From: Theocolax elegans
Taxonomy: Eukaryota > Arthropoda > Insecta > Hymenoptera > Cerocephalidae
DNA: 64,000 nucleotides
Direction: 5' to 3'
Assembly (NCBI GenBank): GCA_026168455.1
Contig: CM047431.1
Span: 7,648,943-7,712,942, forward strand
How positions within the stretch are numbered: the stretch's first letter is position 1; every line of letters begins with the position of its first letter. The notes under the pieces are model-generated. The model searched no databases. It had not been told where the DNA came from and worked only from the letters and a program-made list of their open reading frames with translations. Both the position numbers and the translations under genes were made by a program. Below, in pieces: positions 20,811-31,639 of this stretch.

Positions 20811-22799
20811 AATTTTTTAAGCAGTTAAATTAATAGATCGGTCGGTTATCGGGTCGGTACCTGGCAAGTTTTTTCAGATCCCTTATTATCAGGTGAAGAG
20901 CGTGAGGTTAGGTGGGACACATGCGTCGCCGCCGCTGCGAATACTGGAAAAGACATTTGTTGACGAACGGGTCCTCGGCGGTGTCTCGCTGGCTTGCTGC
21001 TCTTATACGACACAGACTTTTTTTGTTCCTTATGGTTATGAGTAACAGGCTACATACCAATTTACCTCAGACAGCCCGGGAAAATGCGACTACTGATCGG
21101 CTCGAAATTCACGAACGGAAACCACGATGCAGGCTTACAGCGCGTGAACGGCGCAGCGGATGTCGGACCGAGTAAACGAGATATCGCTGTGCGCACGTGC
21201 GTAGAAAAAAATCTCGCGCGCGGTTTATACAAAAAGGGAACCTTGAATTTTCGTTCATCAAATTCGAAAGACGAAAAGAAGTAAATATTCACTAATTGAC
21301 TAATTAATTAATGAAAAAATACTAATTAATTATTGCAAATCTACTAATTATTTAATAAAAAATTTAATCAATATTTATTGAATAAAATATTTTTACTAAA
21401 TAAAATAACAAATTAATTAATTTATACTTAGAGAGTGTAGGCTTTCGATTGGGACATGCAAACTGGGGGCTGAATAATTTATTGTATTCAATGTATTATT
21501 GAATACGATGTTAAAATTCATGTATTTTTTGCAAATAAAATTTTAAAAAGTTAAAACAAATTAATATTGAACTTTATAATTGAAAAATACTCTTATAAAA
21601 TATATAATATGAAGCGATAATTAAGTATATTAAAAAAATTCAATTGTTCCGTAAATTCTATAATAATGCAGATAATGGTGCAGATAATCATCCCTCAGAT
21701 AAATTTTGTTAAATATTTAACATACTTAATAATGATTTTCTTAAACTTCTTAAACTTATGTGTGTGTACGCATATGTGCTAAATATGTTGAATAACAACC
21801 TCCGTAATTTATACATATACTCTATTTTCTACAGAGATAACAGCAATTTTTTTATATGCAGATGTATATTGTAACCTCAATGACAAATTGACAAAGAAAT
21901 AAAAAAGGTTATGCCAATTAAAATAAAGCATTAGTACAAAATAATATAATAAATTAATTAATAATTATTATTACCTGGTCCGCTCTTGATTTTTGCAGCC
22001 ATAATTGTACCCTTCGTAGTGTAGAGCATTATTTTCCGCCCGTCGTTTCATCTTGCCGACATTTCCTTAAAAATAAATAACCTCCGAGAATGAATGACAA
22101 TAAAAATCTTGTACAATGTTTGTTTAATAAAACAAATGAAGCCATATTTATGTACTAACGCCTACAACGGAAAAAAGTCGTATCAAAATTTAAAATGATC
22201 GAACACATATTTTATTAAAATAATTATTTAAATGATTGTTGTATACTTACTTCAAAAATATTTTACAATTAAAAAACACTTACCTTATTATTTAATTTGA
22301 AAATTAGAAACAATAAAGTTTTTTCGAAAATTATTATCTCAATTAATTAAATTAATTAAAATTTAATTAAAGCTTGACTATTATTATTATTATTGTAATA
22401 CCATCTAGTTTGTTGATTTCATATAAATGAGTACACATGTATAGTCAAATAAATTTTACGGCTAGATTTTTTGTAGCGACATCTAATTAACGGCATTTTA
22501 AACTCTATATTACCGACGTCGCATGTATAATTTTTATTTTCCCCTCCCTTAGCGTAAATATTCTATCATCGCGCTGATTCGCGGGAGTACTTTTTGAATT
22601 GTCGATTCTTATTGGTCGGGAGCACAATGTCATGGAGCGTTGTTCGGGATTCCTTTCTCTTATTCACATATGTTACGCAAAAAATGCATATTAAGGGGAT
22701 GCCATACCTGAATTAAATCCTACTATGCCGACACCTGTATTACACACACTATTTCTCCTATTACTATTATTTAATACAATGACAACCTATAAACACAGT
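20811..22799. other. Intergenic, with a CpG-rich patch
   Basis: 20880-21290 is GC- and CpG-rich compared with the surroundings and could be an old promoter or 5' exon; its short ORFs match nothing I know. A minus-strand mini-exon at about 22025-21973 starts MAAKIKSGP and meets a GTAATA donor, which is weak evidence. The rest is AT-rich and featureless. Confidence 0.35.
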
Positions 22800-22925
22800 G
22801 GAGTCATATTTGTAATACATATATTAAATAAATAATAAGTACAAAAGTTGAATTTATGATAAAATATCGTTAATATTCGAAAAATACGATTTCAAACATA
22901 ACCTCTCTTTTTCAACCGGCAACAA
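22800..22925. repeat. Dispersed copy of the 28.8-kb satellite family
   Basis: The segment with AAAATATCGTTAATATTCG and AACATAACCTCTCT matches the units at 28790-29330 in order and wording, but lacks the hairpin. It shows the family is interspersed, not only tandem. Confidence 0.6.
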
Positions 22926-23794
22926 CGATTTTATTTAATTTTGTAAAAACTGGACTGTGTCCTAAGATATACAGTGCAGATATATAAGTTCAAGACATTG
23001 GTAAAAGTTAGAATACTAAAAAAGCAGACAAAAGTGCACGACAAAAAATTAAATAGAAAAATACGATGAATACTAAGACAGTAGGAAGCTTCTATCATGT
23101 ATTAGGGATGGAAATAAACAATTTTCCATTATACAACGATTCTAAAAAAGAATGCGCTGCCACTTTAATCACTTATTTGAAATACCGTAGTTTGTTGGTT
23201 TTTTTGGTTAATTCAGATAGGTTAACGTTGGTTATATAGTAACTGCAAATTTCAACATTTAATATGAGTAAGGACAAAATGATTGTAAAAAAAATAATCA
23301 GTTCCACTCTAGAACATTGTGCAGCAATTAGTAATAATATAATAGCTGTTCGACGGATATCAGCGAGGCGATCGAGACATTCTCAGCGACGCGTCGAGAA
23401 TACCTCGCCTCACAGATTCTTCGCAAATATAATAAACCGCCCAAGCCTTCCTAGAAAAGGAATTTTTGTTTTTCTTGACTTACTACAAATAGTATTCGGT
23501 TATTAACAACCATCACAGCTGTTCTAAAATTAATATAAAACCTGCTACAATAAATTAGGCAATTGCATTCGAATTCTCGATGGCTCGGTACCGGCGAGGC
23601 GCGCAGATTCTTCGCGAATATAATCAACCACGGAAGCCTTCTGAGAAAAGAAATTTTTTTACCTCACATAGTTAACTGTTTATCAACACAAACACTCTTA
23701 CAATAGTACATTTAGATACAAGTGTGCGAAGGAAGTGATTTGTGCAGGAGTGTGGTTGGTTTGGGCAACAAAACATCCACGCAACAAGCACTTC
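22926..23794. other. AT-rich spacer with short ORFs
   Basis: An 80-codon plus-strand ORF at 23264-23506 (starting MSKDKMIVKK) and a minus-strand ORF at 23672-23869 have no recognisable domain. Similar phrases (ATTCTTCGC...AATATAAT, CTTCCTAGAAAAGG / CTTCTGAGAAAAG) occur at about 23415 and 23610, so part of this is a diverged direct repeat. Confidence 0.35.
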
Positions 23795-24170
23795 CTCATA
23801 ATCATCAATCGTATTCTTAAATTCAGCGAGTTTCGCACACTCCGTCAAAAAAAGTAGAGTTCGATACAAGTGTACCTATCAGCACGCAATGTCTTAAAAA
23901 CGTTTTTGTTTATCCAACGTTAAAAATACGTTTATAATACGTTAAAAAATATTAATTTTCAAAAATTGAAGAGGACATTTTAACCAAATTTAAACGTAGT
24001 TTAAACGTTGTTCAAGTATTAAATTCTAACGTTTAAATGTTTTAGCCGCAACGTAATTTAAACGTTTTTAAGACATTGTGTGCTGATAGGTACACTTGTA
24101 TCGAACTCTACTTTTTTTGACTGAGTGTGCGAAACTCGCAGAATTTAAGAATACGATTGATGATTATGAG
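23795..24170. repeat. Foldback element, 110-bp arms
   Basis: Arms 23795-23906 and 24060-24170 are inverted copies with few mismatches. The 150-bp loop is filled with variants of ACGTTTAAA / TTTAAACGT. It could fold into one long hairpin. No target duplication is clear. Confidence 0.75.
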
Positions 24171-24670
24171 CTGGATGAGTGTTAATTTTGACAATCAGAA
24201 AAGAGAATTTCGCAAATATTGTTTCTGTAACATTTGTGAACGCCTTGCCTACATGTTTTGGATATGGTGGTGTAAATTTTTAAATACCAAAAATGGTAAT
24301 TTCGACAGTTTTTGCATTTTTTCTTAATTTTTAACCTACTTCTATAATTCAAAATTGACTATTTCAATGTAAAAATATAAAAGTCTTTTTTTCTGTATTA
24401 CACGAAGATTAAGAAAAATAATGGCCAAGATCATTTAGTGTACCACAAATATTAAGCATTATAAAGAAATCATTAAAATAGTGAAAAAGTGGTTTTATCC
24501 CGAGCTTGTTAGGCACTAGCATGAGACTCCCCTCTAGAAGGTGCGTGAACAGCTCGACTCGACGAGCACACGCACCTTTTACATTCGGCAAACAGTAATG
24601 ACGACTTACTGCTATTTATCTGGGTATACGAAATTAAAAATCGGTTTATTAAACATTTTTAATTTTTCAT

Positions 24671-24860
24671 TGTTGACAAGGTACTTTGTACCTGTCAATG
24701 TCGCGTTCAACCTAAGCTATCCTATCTACCCTCACAATACTAAGCATACATTTTAACTACACTATAACCTATACCTAAGCGATCCCCAACCATCCCATGG
24801 ACCCAACACTATCTTCACTAGCACACGAGCAGCACAGAAAAATGATCACTGGTGTACGAT
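24671..24860 (+). repeat. LTR 5' end fragment, E4 family
   Basis: It begins TGTTGACAAGG and continues with GTACCTGTCA, then CTATCTACCCTCACAATACTAAGC. The order and wording match the first 90 nt of the E4 LTR (TGTGACAAGG, ATACCTGTCA, CTACCTACCCTCACATCT). Divergence is high and no internal region follows, so it is an old fragment. Confidence 0.65.
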
Positions 24861-24904
24861 GAAACTGGTCTCACATCATAACTATATAAGAAAGTACATC
24901 AATG

Positions 24905-25687
24905 ATGTGCCATCAATGAGTGACTTTATACTCGCTTCTAATATATGCAGCCACTTCCCCACCCTCCTTACCGACTCGATCCAACCTATATAGCTTATAA
25001 CCCGGAAGCTCAACAATATCAGAGGAGTCTGATTCAGTAAGGAAAGTCTCAGTAAAAGCAATCACGTCAATTTGGCACCTCAACAGAGTACTGAATAGGA
25101 ATTCCCTGAATTATGACTTTTTGAAGGTCACAATCATTTAAGCTTCGAGTATATTGCTGACTACCCAAAAGGATCACCTTCGATTTACCGGTAGTCAAAT
25201 TAAGACCATTTTCAACAGACCACTGCTTAACTGCATCAATGTCTCTCTGGAGTAACTGGATACCCTGGTCAATATTTGCTGGAGAGATGTGGGAGTAAAT
25301 TTGGGTAGCATCTGCGAAAATCATATATTTGCTGGAGGACAGAACGTCCGGTAAATCATTAATATATAGAGAAAATAATAGAGGGCCAAGTACACTACCC
25401 TGTGGAATACCAGTTGAAGTACTTAACCAATTAGAAAGGTTGCCCATACCATCAGTGACAACCTGGCGACGGTTAGATAGATAGCTAAAGAACCATTCAA
25501 TAGCTTTATCAGAGAAGTTAATTTTCATCAGTTTTAAAAGAAGCTGATCATGCGGGAGAGTGTCGAATGCCTTTGAAACATCAAGAAGGACAAGGATAGT
25601 AACCTTTAGCCTATGTATAGCCTCATGAACATCATCAATGACACCGAGAAGGGCAGTTTGAGTTATTATACGCAAGCATACTATCAA
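24905..25687 (-). pseudogene. Rearranged LINE fragment: RT followed by endonuclease
   Basis: On the minus strand 25687-25067 encodes RT motifs (LLDVSKAFDTLPHDQL, GIPQGSVLGPLLFSLYIND). The catalytic motif is changed from ADD to FADATQIY, which removes a metal-binding Asp. Directly downstream (about 25075-24905) is an endonuclease piece in another order: IDVIAFTETFLTESD, then ELPGYKLYRLDRVGKEGG. Endonuclease normally precedes RT, so the fragment is rearranged and dead. It resembles Jockey/CR1-like LINEs, not the intact LINE at 13-18.6 kb. Confidence 0.8.
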
Positions 25688-25689
25688 TA

Positions 25690-25913
25690 GGCGTGAACCG
25701 CACGGTCTTTATACATATAGCTTATACATAGTATGCGCCGTTATAAGTATAGGCCCGTTCGAGCGTACAGCAGCTCGCCTTCTCCCACTGCGGGAGTACC
25801 CTACCTTTCGGGGCAATTACTGTACGATCTATACAGTTTTGAATAAAGGCGAATACAAATTAAGATTATTGTTTGACATAACTATTAGCACCTTCTCCCA
25901 TCTCATCCATAAC
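25690..25913 (+). repeat. Possible LTR end and leader of E5
   Basis: Moderately GC-rich sequence with TATA-like TTATACATA and a polyadenylation signal GAATAAAG at about 25843 directly precedes the E5 gag frame. Termini and a primer site could not be fixed. Confidence 0.35.
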
Positions 25914-27840
25914 GTACGAACTCACCGAGAGCGATTACATCGGGCTCTCCCTCGCTCAAGACTTTGCCGCCCGGATCACCTTAGAGTACCGGAATCGGAC
26001 CGCCGCTGCCCAAACCATCATTAAGAAGGACCAGGCCACTCAAACCGCTAGCAACATCAGCACCCAGACGGAGCGACCGCTACCCCGACTCACTCCTCTC
26101 AAAGGTTGGCTGGTGGACAACGGTGTACAGTGGACGGTGCGGTTTGACCTGCCATCTCCAGGGACTCCGAGGATCCGAATAGAACCGCCACCTCCACCTA
26201 GGCGAGTTCCCACCACAGCGGCTACACCGTTAGAGGCAATTCAGTGCAAGCCGACTCGGCCAAGACGACCACTAACTCCGGCAGCCCCGAAACCTCCATC
26301 TACTCAGCGGGCAGCAGCCACGGTTAAACCTCGAGTGGTCGCCGACGTTTTATTGCCGCCTACAGGGCGCCTCCATCTTCCTCCGAGGACAACTCGCCGT
26401 TAGAGCGACTCGCGCCTGGGTTGGTCCATCTTGACCAACCCTACTAAGAACTTCATAAAGTGAGAGGCTCACCGGCGGTCTTCCGACCGTCCGACTCTGA
26501 CCACGAGTTTCTCGAGGCCAGGGCCAGGCTCGTAGAGAGCTAGTTGAAGGGTTAGTGCTGTGTCCTCCCTCAGCCAACGCAGAAGCCACTACGACAGCGG
26601 CGCAGCGGACCAGCATCTGCTCGGCCTTCCTGGCCGACTTACCGTCGATGCCGGACTCGCCAGCGTCACCCGACGCGCCGGCTTACGACATTTGGCGCCC
26701 ATCGTGGGGCACAGACATCATCTGTCTTCTTCGGCAGGAGCCGGAGGAATCCACGCCGAGCTGACCACTAGCCGGACCGATGTAATTGCTTATGTCAGGG
26801 CAAACACTAGCCTCGCAGCGACCGCAGACCAGATAGCAGCAGCCTACATTACTTCTGGGAGTAGAAAAACACCCAGTGGCGCCCAAGAATAATCGATCAA
26901 CTGTCGTCCGCACTGATTTGCAGACCCCGGACTTGAAACCAACAGTTGCCTCCACTTCACAGGACACGCCGTCTACGACAGCCCTCATACCGAGGGACGA
27001 GTCTACGACACGCCGTCAAGAGCCGGTCACCGCTACTCTACCTGTCGTTGCTGTCAACACTACGGAAGTACCCAGAATCGACATGGCAGACCCTCCAGCG
27101 AACGGAGCAAATGCAGCCGTACCTCCTGCGTTCGCAGACTGAAGTGCTCTCCTACAGGTACTGACTGCTACACGACCACCCGTTCCAGAGGGGACTTGCC
27201 CACGAAGACCCGTCACGTTTCCTGCAGCGGATCGAGGAATATACGACAGCCAATCGTATCCCCGAGGAGCAAAGAACGCGGACGGCCGAGAGCGGTCTCA
27301 AAGGAGAAGCCGAGAGATGGTGGCAATGTTATCGAGATCTGGACTTCGAATGGCAGCAGTTCTGTGACCTCTTTCTGACCCGGTTCGACAACTCCGCAGT
27401 GAAGAGCACCCTCATGGCATCTCTTTATTCCAAACACCAGGGAGACAAGGAGATGGTCGGCACCTTTCAGCGCGAGAAATATCTCCTGTTCCAGCGGATT
27501 CAACCCGATGTGCCCGAAGCTGTGCGAGTCTAAGCCATGCTCGAGCTCCTGCGACCATCATTGAAGAAGGTACTCCGGCCCGCAACCATAAACACGTTTG
27601 CGGACTTACTGAGTAAGGCAGTTGCAACTGGAGACAGGCGACGGAAAGGTCGGCAACCGACGCCAATCCCGCAGCAAGCCGGAAATAAATAATAGTTTTT
27701 CCCATGCGACGGCTCAACCAACTATCCGTGTCCTACTCAACGGGAGAGAAGTCCTCGCCCTTGTTGATCCTGGATCTACAGCCAACCTCGTCAGAGGATC
27801 GCACCTGCTTGATTCTCAACAAGTGACCAACAATCCCGGC
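25914..27840 (+). pseudogene. Gypsy E5 gag and protease remnant
   Basis: A GC-rich block, coding-like across several frames. The first open part (to 26403) begins TYELTESDYIGLSLAQDF and becomes Pro-rich. After stops and frameshifts, 27180-27530 encodes a capsid-type segment (EDPSRFLQRIEEY, GLKGEAERWWQCYRDL, FCDLFLTRFDNSAVKSTL). This is followed by the start of a retropepsin-like domain at 27718-27830 (VLLNGREVLALVDPGSTANL), where the DTG/DSG triad reads DPG. At 27841 the sequence switches abruptly to AT-rich foreign coding. RNase H of the same style reappears at 29430, so the RT has been lost or replaced. Confidence 0.75.
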
Positions 27841-27844
27841 AATT

Positions 27845-28470
27845 GTGATAAATAAAATAAATAAATATATTATAGATATAGGTAAACCAAAAACTATAAT
27901 ATCTGATCATGGGTCACAATTTACGAGTGTTAAATGGGAAAATTATTTGAAAAAACAAAATATTAAAATGATATTTATAGAGCGATCTCATAGAGAAATA
28001 GGTCGAATATATAGATCGATTTTAAATAAGCATACTGGATGGGCTAATGAAATCCATTTTGTTGAAAATGTACTAAATAATACGCATCACGAAACTACGG
28101 GTTTTCCGCCAGTAGAATTACAATTTCCAATCAAAAGCGAAAGATTTTGGAATAATTGTTTAAAATCGAATCCAATAAATATTAAAGAAGATTATGAGGA
28201 TAAAATTGCTAAAGCAAAAGATAAAATGCATAAATTCATTATAAATAGAGCGAATAACAAAATGTAAATAGAAAAATATATAAATTTAATATAAACGATT
28301 TAGTGTTAATTATAGCATTAAATGTATCAATGCGAATGAAAAGCGACTTGCGAAATTTATGTACCTATGCGAAGGTCCATATAGAATAATCAACAAATTT
28401 GGAACCGACACTTATTTGTTATTCGATGAAAATCGCTACTTGCGAAGCTTCAACACAAACATCTAGTAGT
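27845..28470 (+). pseudogene. AT-rich LTR-element integrase fragment
   Basis: The open frame 27845-28267 carries TIISDHGSQFTSVKWENYL, a Glu-containing HREIGR helix and HETTGFPPVELQF, the middle and end of a retroviral-type integrase core. After a frameshift the C-terminal module continues (NDLVLIIALNVS, CEGPYRIINKFG). Codon use is strongly AT-biased, unlike the GC-rich E5 around it, so it comes from a different element family. The first catalytic Asp region is absent. Confidence 0.75.
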
Positions 28471-28658
28471 TGTGAAAGTGATAAAGGAGTGAAGTGGTTT
28501 CGTCATCATGAAAATGCATAAGATTGATCCACCAAAAAATAAAATGGGTAACAAGTTTTTCTACAAGAATATGTATTGGTACTTACGTACAGACAAGAAA
28601 AGTTAAAACAAGAACGGTACCTACACAAACGTCTAGAGTAGAAAAAAGAAAATTTTTA

Positions 28659-28758
28659 NNNNNNNNNNNNNNNNNNNNNNNNNNNNNNNNNNNNNNNNNN
28701 NNNNNNNNNNNNNNNNNNNNNNNNNNNNNNNNNNNNNNNNNNNNNNNNNNNNNNNNNN
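28659..28758. other. Assembly gap (100 N)
   Basis: Exactly 100 N, the usual placeholder for a gap of unknown size. Features on either side may not be truly adjacent. Confidence 1.
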
Positions 28759-28779
28759 TAATCACGATTGCCGATAAGG

Positions 28780-29335
28780 TAGGGAGGATAAATATTGACT
28801 ATGGCACCCCGTTAACGTTTAAAAAATACGAATGGAAACATAACCTCTCTCAGTCTAAAGCGATGGATTATATAGGAGGTGCGAGCAACGATTCGGACCG
28901 TCTTCAGCTCGCACCTCCTATACTTTCAAATACATTGTATTATGCCGACTCTCAATGTTGGGTGCAATATTTGTTAAATAACAATTATTTAACTTATTGA
29001 CAGCTTAAGGACATGGCAGAGGCATATTGTTAATAAGCATTTAAAGTGTATAGCAAGTACCAAATTTGACTTTAGGATAAAATATTCGATAAATTTGAAA
29101 AATAAAAATTCAATCATAACTTCTCTCAGTGTATAGCGACGGAATCTATAGGAGGTGCGAGCAAAGATATGAACTGTCTGCCGCTCGCACCTCCTATACT
29201 TTCAAATACATTGTATTATTCCGACTTTATGTTGGATGCGATATTTGTTTAATAATAGTTATTTAAATTATTTACAGCTTGAGAAAAGGGTAGAGTCATA
29301 TTATTATTAAATATTTTAAAGTCAAGCAGGCTTTC
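28780..29335. repeat. Satellite with conserved hairpins
   Basis: Two full units with a 276-bp offset and a partial third. Each full unit has a 16-bp perfect stem TATAGGAGGTGCGAGC / GCTCGCACCTCCTATA with a 20-nt loop (28871-28922 and 29147-29198). The stems are identical between units while the loops differ at about half of positions. Shared flanks include TACTTTCAAATACATTGTAT and CATAACYTCTCTCAGT. Confidence 0.85.
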
Positions 29336-29339
29336 CGGC

Positions 29340-29905
29340 AACCTCTGGCTTTATCCCGGCCACACCCTGACTGGCCGTATTACCTCCAGACGGATGGGTA
29401 CCGTACTTTAACAACTGAGACCAAACGGAGAACGACACATTATTAGTTACGCTAGCGCCAAGTTTTCTCCTCTCGAATCACGTTATTTTAGCCACGAGCA
29501 GGAGTGCTTAGCTATGGTTTGGGCTGTGAAGAAGTACACGCCTACCTACTTCTCGAGGACAAAGCCTTCACACTACGAACAGACAACAAGGGTCTCATCT
29601 GGTTGCAGCGCTTCAAAGACACCCGAGACAAACTTCGGAGATGGGCACTACTACTCCAGGAATACAATCCTACCATCGAGCATTGCCCAGGAAAAGAAAA
29701 CCAGCTGGCTGACTTTCTGTCTAAACCCGGAGGGCGAACATGGTCTTCTTGACGACGACGAACGGCTCTTACCACCTGAACTAGCCCTCTACGAAGGTCC
29801 AGGAGATCACGCCATTTGCTCCATTAGTGAACAACTGATGCCCTTGTCCGACCTAATCGTTGCCGCCCAACAGGAAGACCCCGTCTGCAACGAGATAGTT
29901 TCATG
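29340..29905 (+). pseudogene. Gypsy E5 RNase H remnant
   Basis: Across frames this encodes the end of RT and an RNase H domain: ISYASAKFSPLESRYFSHEQ with ECLAMVWAVKK, then FTLRTDNKGLIWLQRFKD and NPTIEHCPGKENQLADFLS. A frameshift at about 29545 separates the two. It is GC-rich like the E5 gag, so it is probably the downstream part of the same element. An open tail (ALYEGPGDHAICSISEQL) ends at 29905 beside a TIR element. Confidence 0.8.
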
Positions 29906-29916
29906 ACTCACCGACG

Positions 29917-30694
29917 GTGGTTCTCCGTGACATCGAAGATAAAAAAAATTAATATTGCTATAGCTGTGGGAATATGTTTTATAAATATTTAGCAAAGCAA
30001 AGCAAAATATTCCCAGCATTATAAATATTTAAAAATTAATTTTTTAAAATTGTATAATAATATTTGTATTTTTTGCAGCTTACAGGACATTAGATGGATA
30101 CTGAAACAAGTGGAGATACTTTTCTACCACTCCAAGGTAAGTGCATAAATTTTTTTGCAATGATCATGCTAATAGAATCATCGTTATAAGGCAACAAATA
30201 TACATTTCTATTAATATTTCGAGCACTTTTCCCAGATATTTTGACTATAAGTGATCTTAATGATTTAGACTCACTCTGGAATTTATAGGCAGTTTCTGAC
30301 TATAAAAAGACACCTTTTACACAGCATTAGGTTTCAGATTCCGGAGCAGAATTGCTGATTTTCACTATTTAAGGTTTAAATGGCTTACAAGAGTGTGACA
30401 GCATACATTTATAACTTTAAAAGTATTTTTAATGAAAAATTCGGAAAATTTTACAAAAAAGTCATATTTATGTTTTCAGTGAAAAATGCATCCCGTGGGA
30501 GCTACAAATTCATGAAATTGGGCATATAATGCAAAAAAGTGATAAAATGTAAACTTTTACTCTCGGTAACTTAAAATAATGGCCCCGAAAAAATCTGAAA
30601 AAATTCAGGAGAACTACTGGATACCTCTAAAACATATTCCCACAGTTATAGCAATATTTATTTTTTTCATCTTCGATGTCACAGAGAACCACCC
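29917..30694. mobile_element. TIR element of about 0.78 kb
   Basis: Inverted termini of about 65 bp (29917-29982 and 30629-30694) share GGTGGTTCTCYGTGACATCG and ATTGCTATARCTGTGGGAATA. An exon-like piece at 30079-30134 has a TTTTTTGCAG acceptor, ATG with MDTETSGDTFLPLQ and a GTAAGTG donor. No transposase is seen. The superfamily is unknown and no target duplication is clear. Confidence 0.6.
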
Positions 30695-30901
30695 ATATAT
30701 ATATATATATAATCAGTCAATTATAGGTATGTATGAGTCAAATATAGTTGATTCTACTTGAAAATATAACAGCCAGTCAGTCTTATTTCTGTAAGCTATT
30801 ACTATAAACATATATATAAGTATTATTAATAATATTGCGGAATACGTATTACAATGAGGTATATCTTTGCACCACGAAAGTAAAAGTTTGTGAATATTTT
30901 A

Positions 30902-31195
30902 TTACACCTCGAAATCATTTGGTAACTCACATAAGTAATGACCGTTATGCATATCAATAAGCATAACTTTGCATTCAACCGCTTTAAGTGCTACAAACGC
31001 TGCATCGCTCGAAATTTTCCGATTGTATTTTTTTATATGATCTACATATAATAGCTTATCTTCAAACACATTAATTTGTAAAATTTGAAAGTAACATTTT
31101 TTATTAATACATAAAATATTTATATTCTGCCCATACTTTGAAGATATTAATTTTACGCTACAATTATGAGTACGTTGAGCCCGCGAATATTCCAT
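30902..31195 (-). CDS. Hypothetical ORF, 97 codons
   Basis: A minus-strand open frame in AT-rich DNA that starts MEYSRAQRTHNCSV and ends HYLCELPNDFEV. It has balanced composition with several Cys and His but no motif I recognise. It lies between two inverted-repeat elements. It could be a decayed exon or chance. Confidence 0.2.
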   Translation of the reverse strand: MEYSRAQRTHNCSVKLISSKYGQNINILCINKKCYFQILQINVFEDKLLYVDHIKKYNRKISSDAAFVALKAVECKVMLIDMHNGHYLCELPNDFEV

Positions 31196-31265
31196 ACTAG
31201 GAAAAACTTTATGTTTACAAATGCATTTATTATAAACTTGAGTAGGCCTTACTACAGATTACTCC

Positions 31266-31608
31266 CCCCTGTTGAAAGAAAAGACGTGATATATGCACGT
31301 GAAGTAATACGTAAAATATTTTGTGTAGTTCTGTTCAAAATATATACGTGTAAGACAGATACGTGAAAAATGCACGTAAAAGAAGCGAAAAAAAATTTAT
31401 TCTGTGATATTTACTTTTATTTTACGTGTTTACTTCACGGTTTTTATACGAAATTTTTATGCTTCTTTTACGTGTATTTTTCACGTATTTATTTTACGTG
31501 TTTTGTTCACGTGTTGATTTTACACGTATATATGTGGAACGGAATTACACGTAATATTGTACGTATTATTTCACGTGTATATATCACATGTTTTTTTTTC
31601 AACAGGGT
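31266..31608. mobile_element. Foldback MITE made of ACGTG motifs
   Basis: Termini CCCTGTTGAAA and TTTCAACAGGG. The two halves are inverted copies of each other along almost the whole 343 bp. ACGTG or CACGT recurs every 10-25 bp on both arms. No coding potential and no clear target duplication. Confidence 0.7.
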
Positions 31609-31639
31609 CGATTGCAGCGGACTAAAAATTTTTATATTC

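Noticed and set aside
21970..22070. Minus-strand first exon MAAKIKSGP
   Set aside because: Only nine codons before a moderate donor and no recognisable family; kept as a note within the spacer entry.
28524..29000. ORFs running through the N block on both strands
   Set aside because: They depend on unknown bases in an assembly gap.
28780..29335. CRISPR-like array
   Set aside because: Only two full units 276 bp apart with internal palindromes, in a eukaryotic repeat context with no cas genes; it is a satellite.
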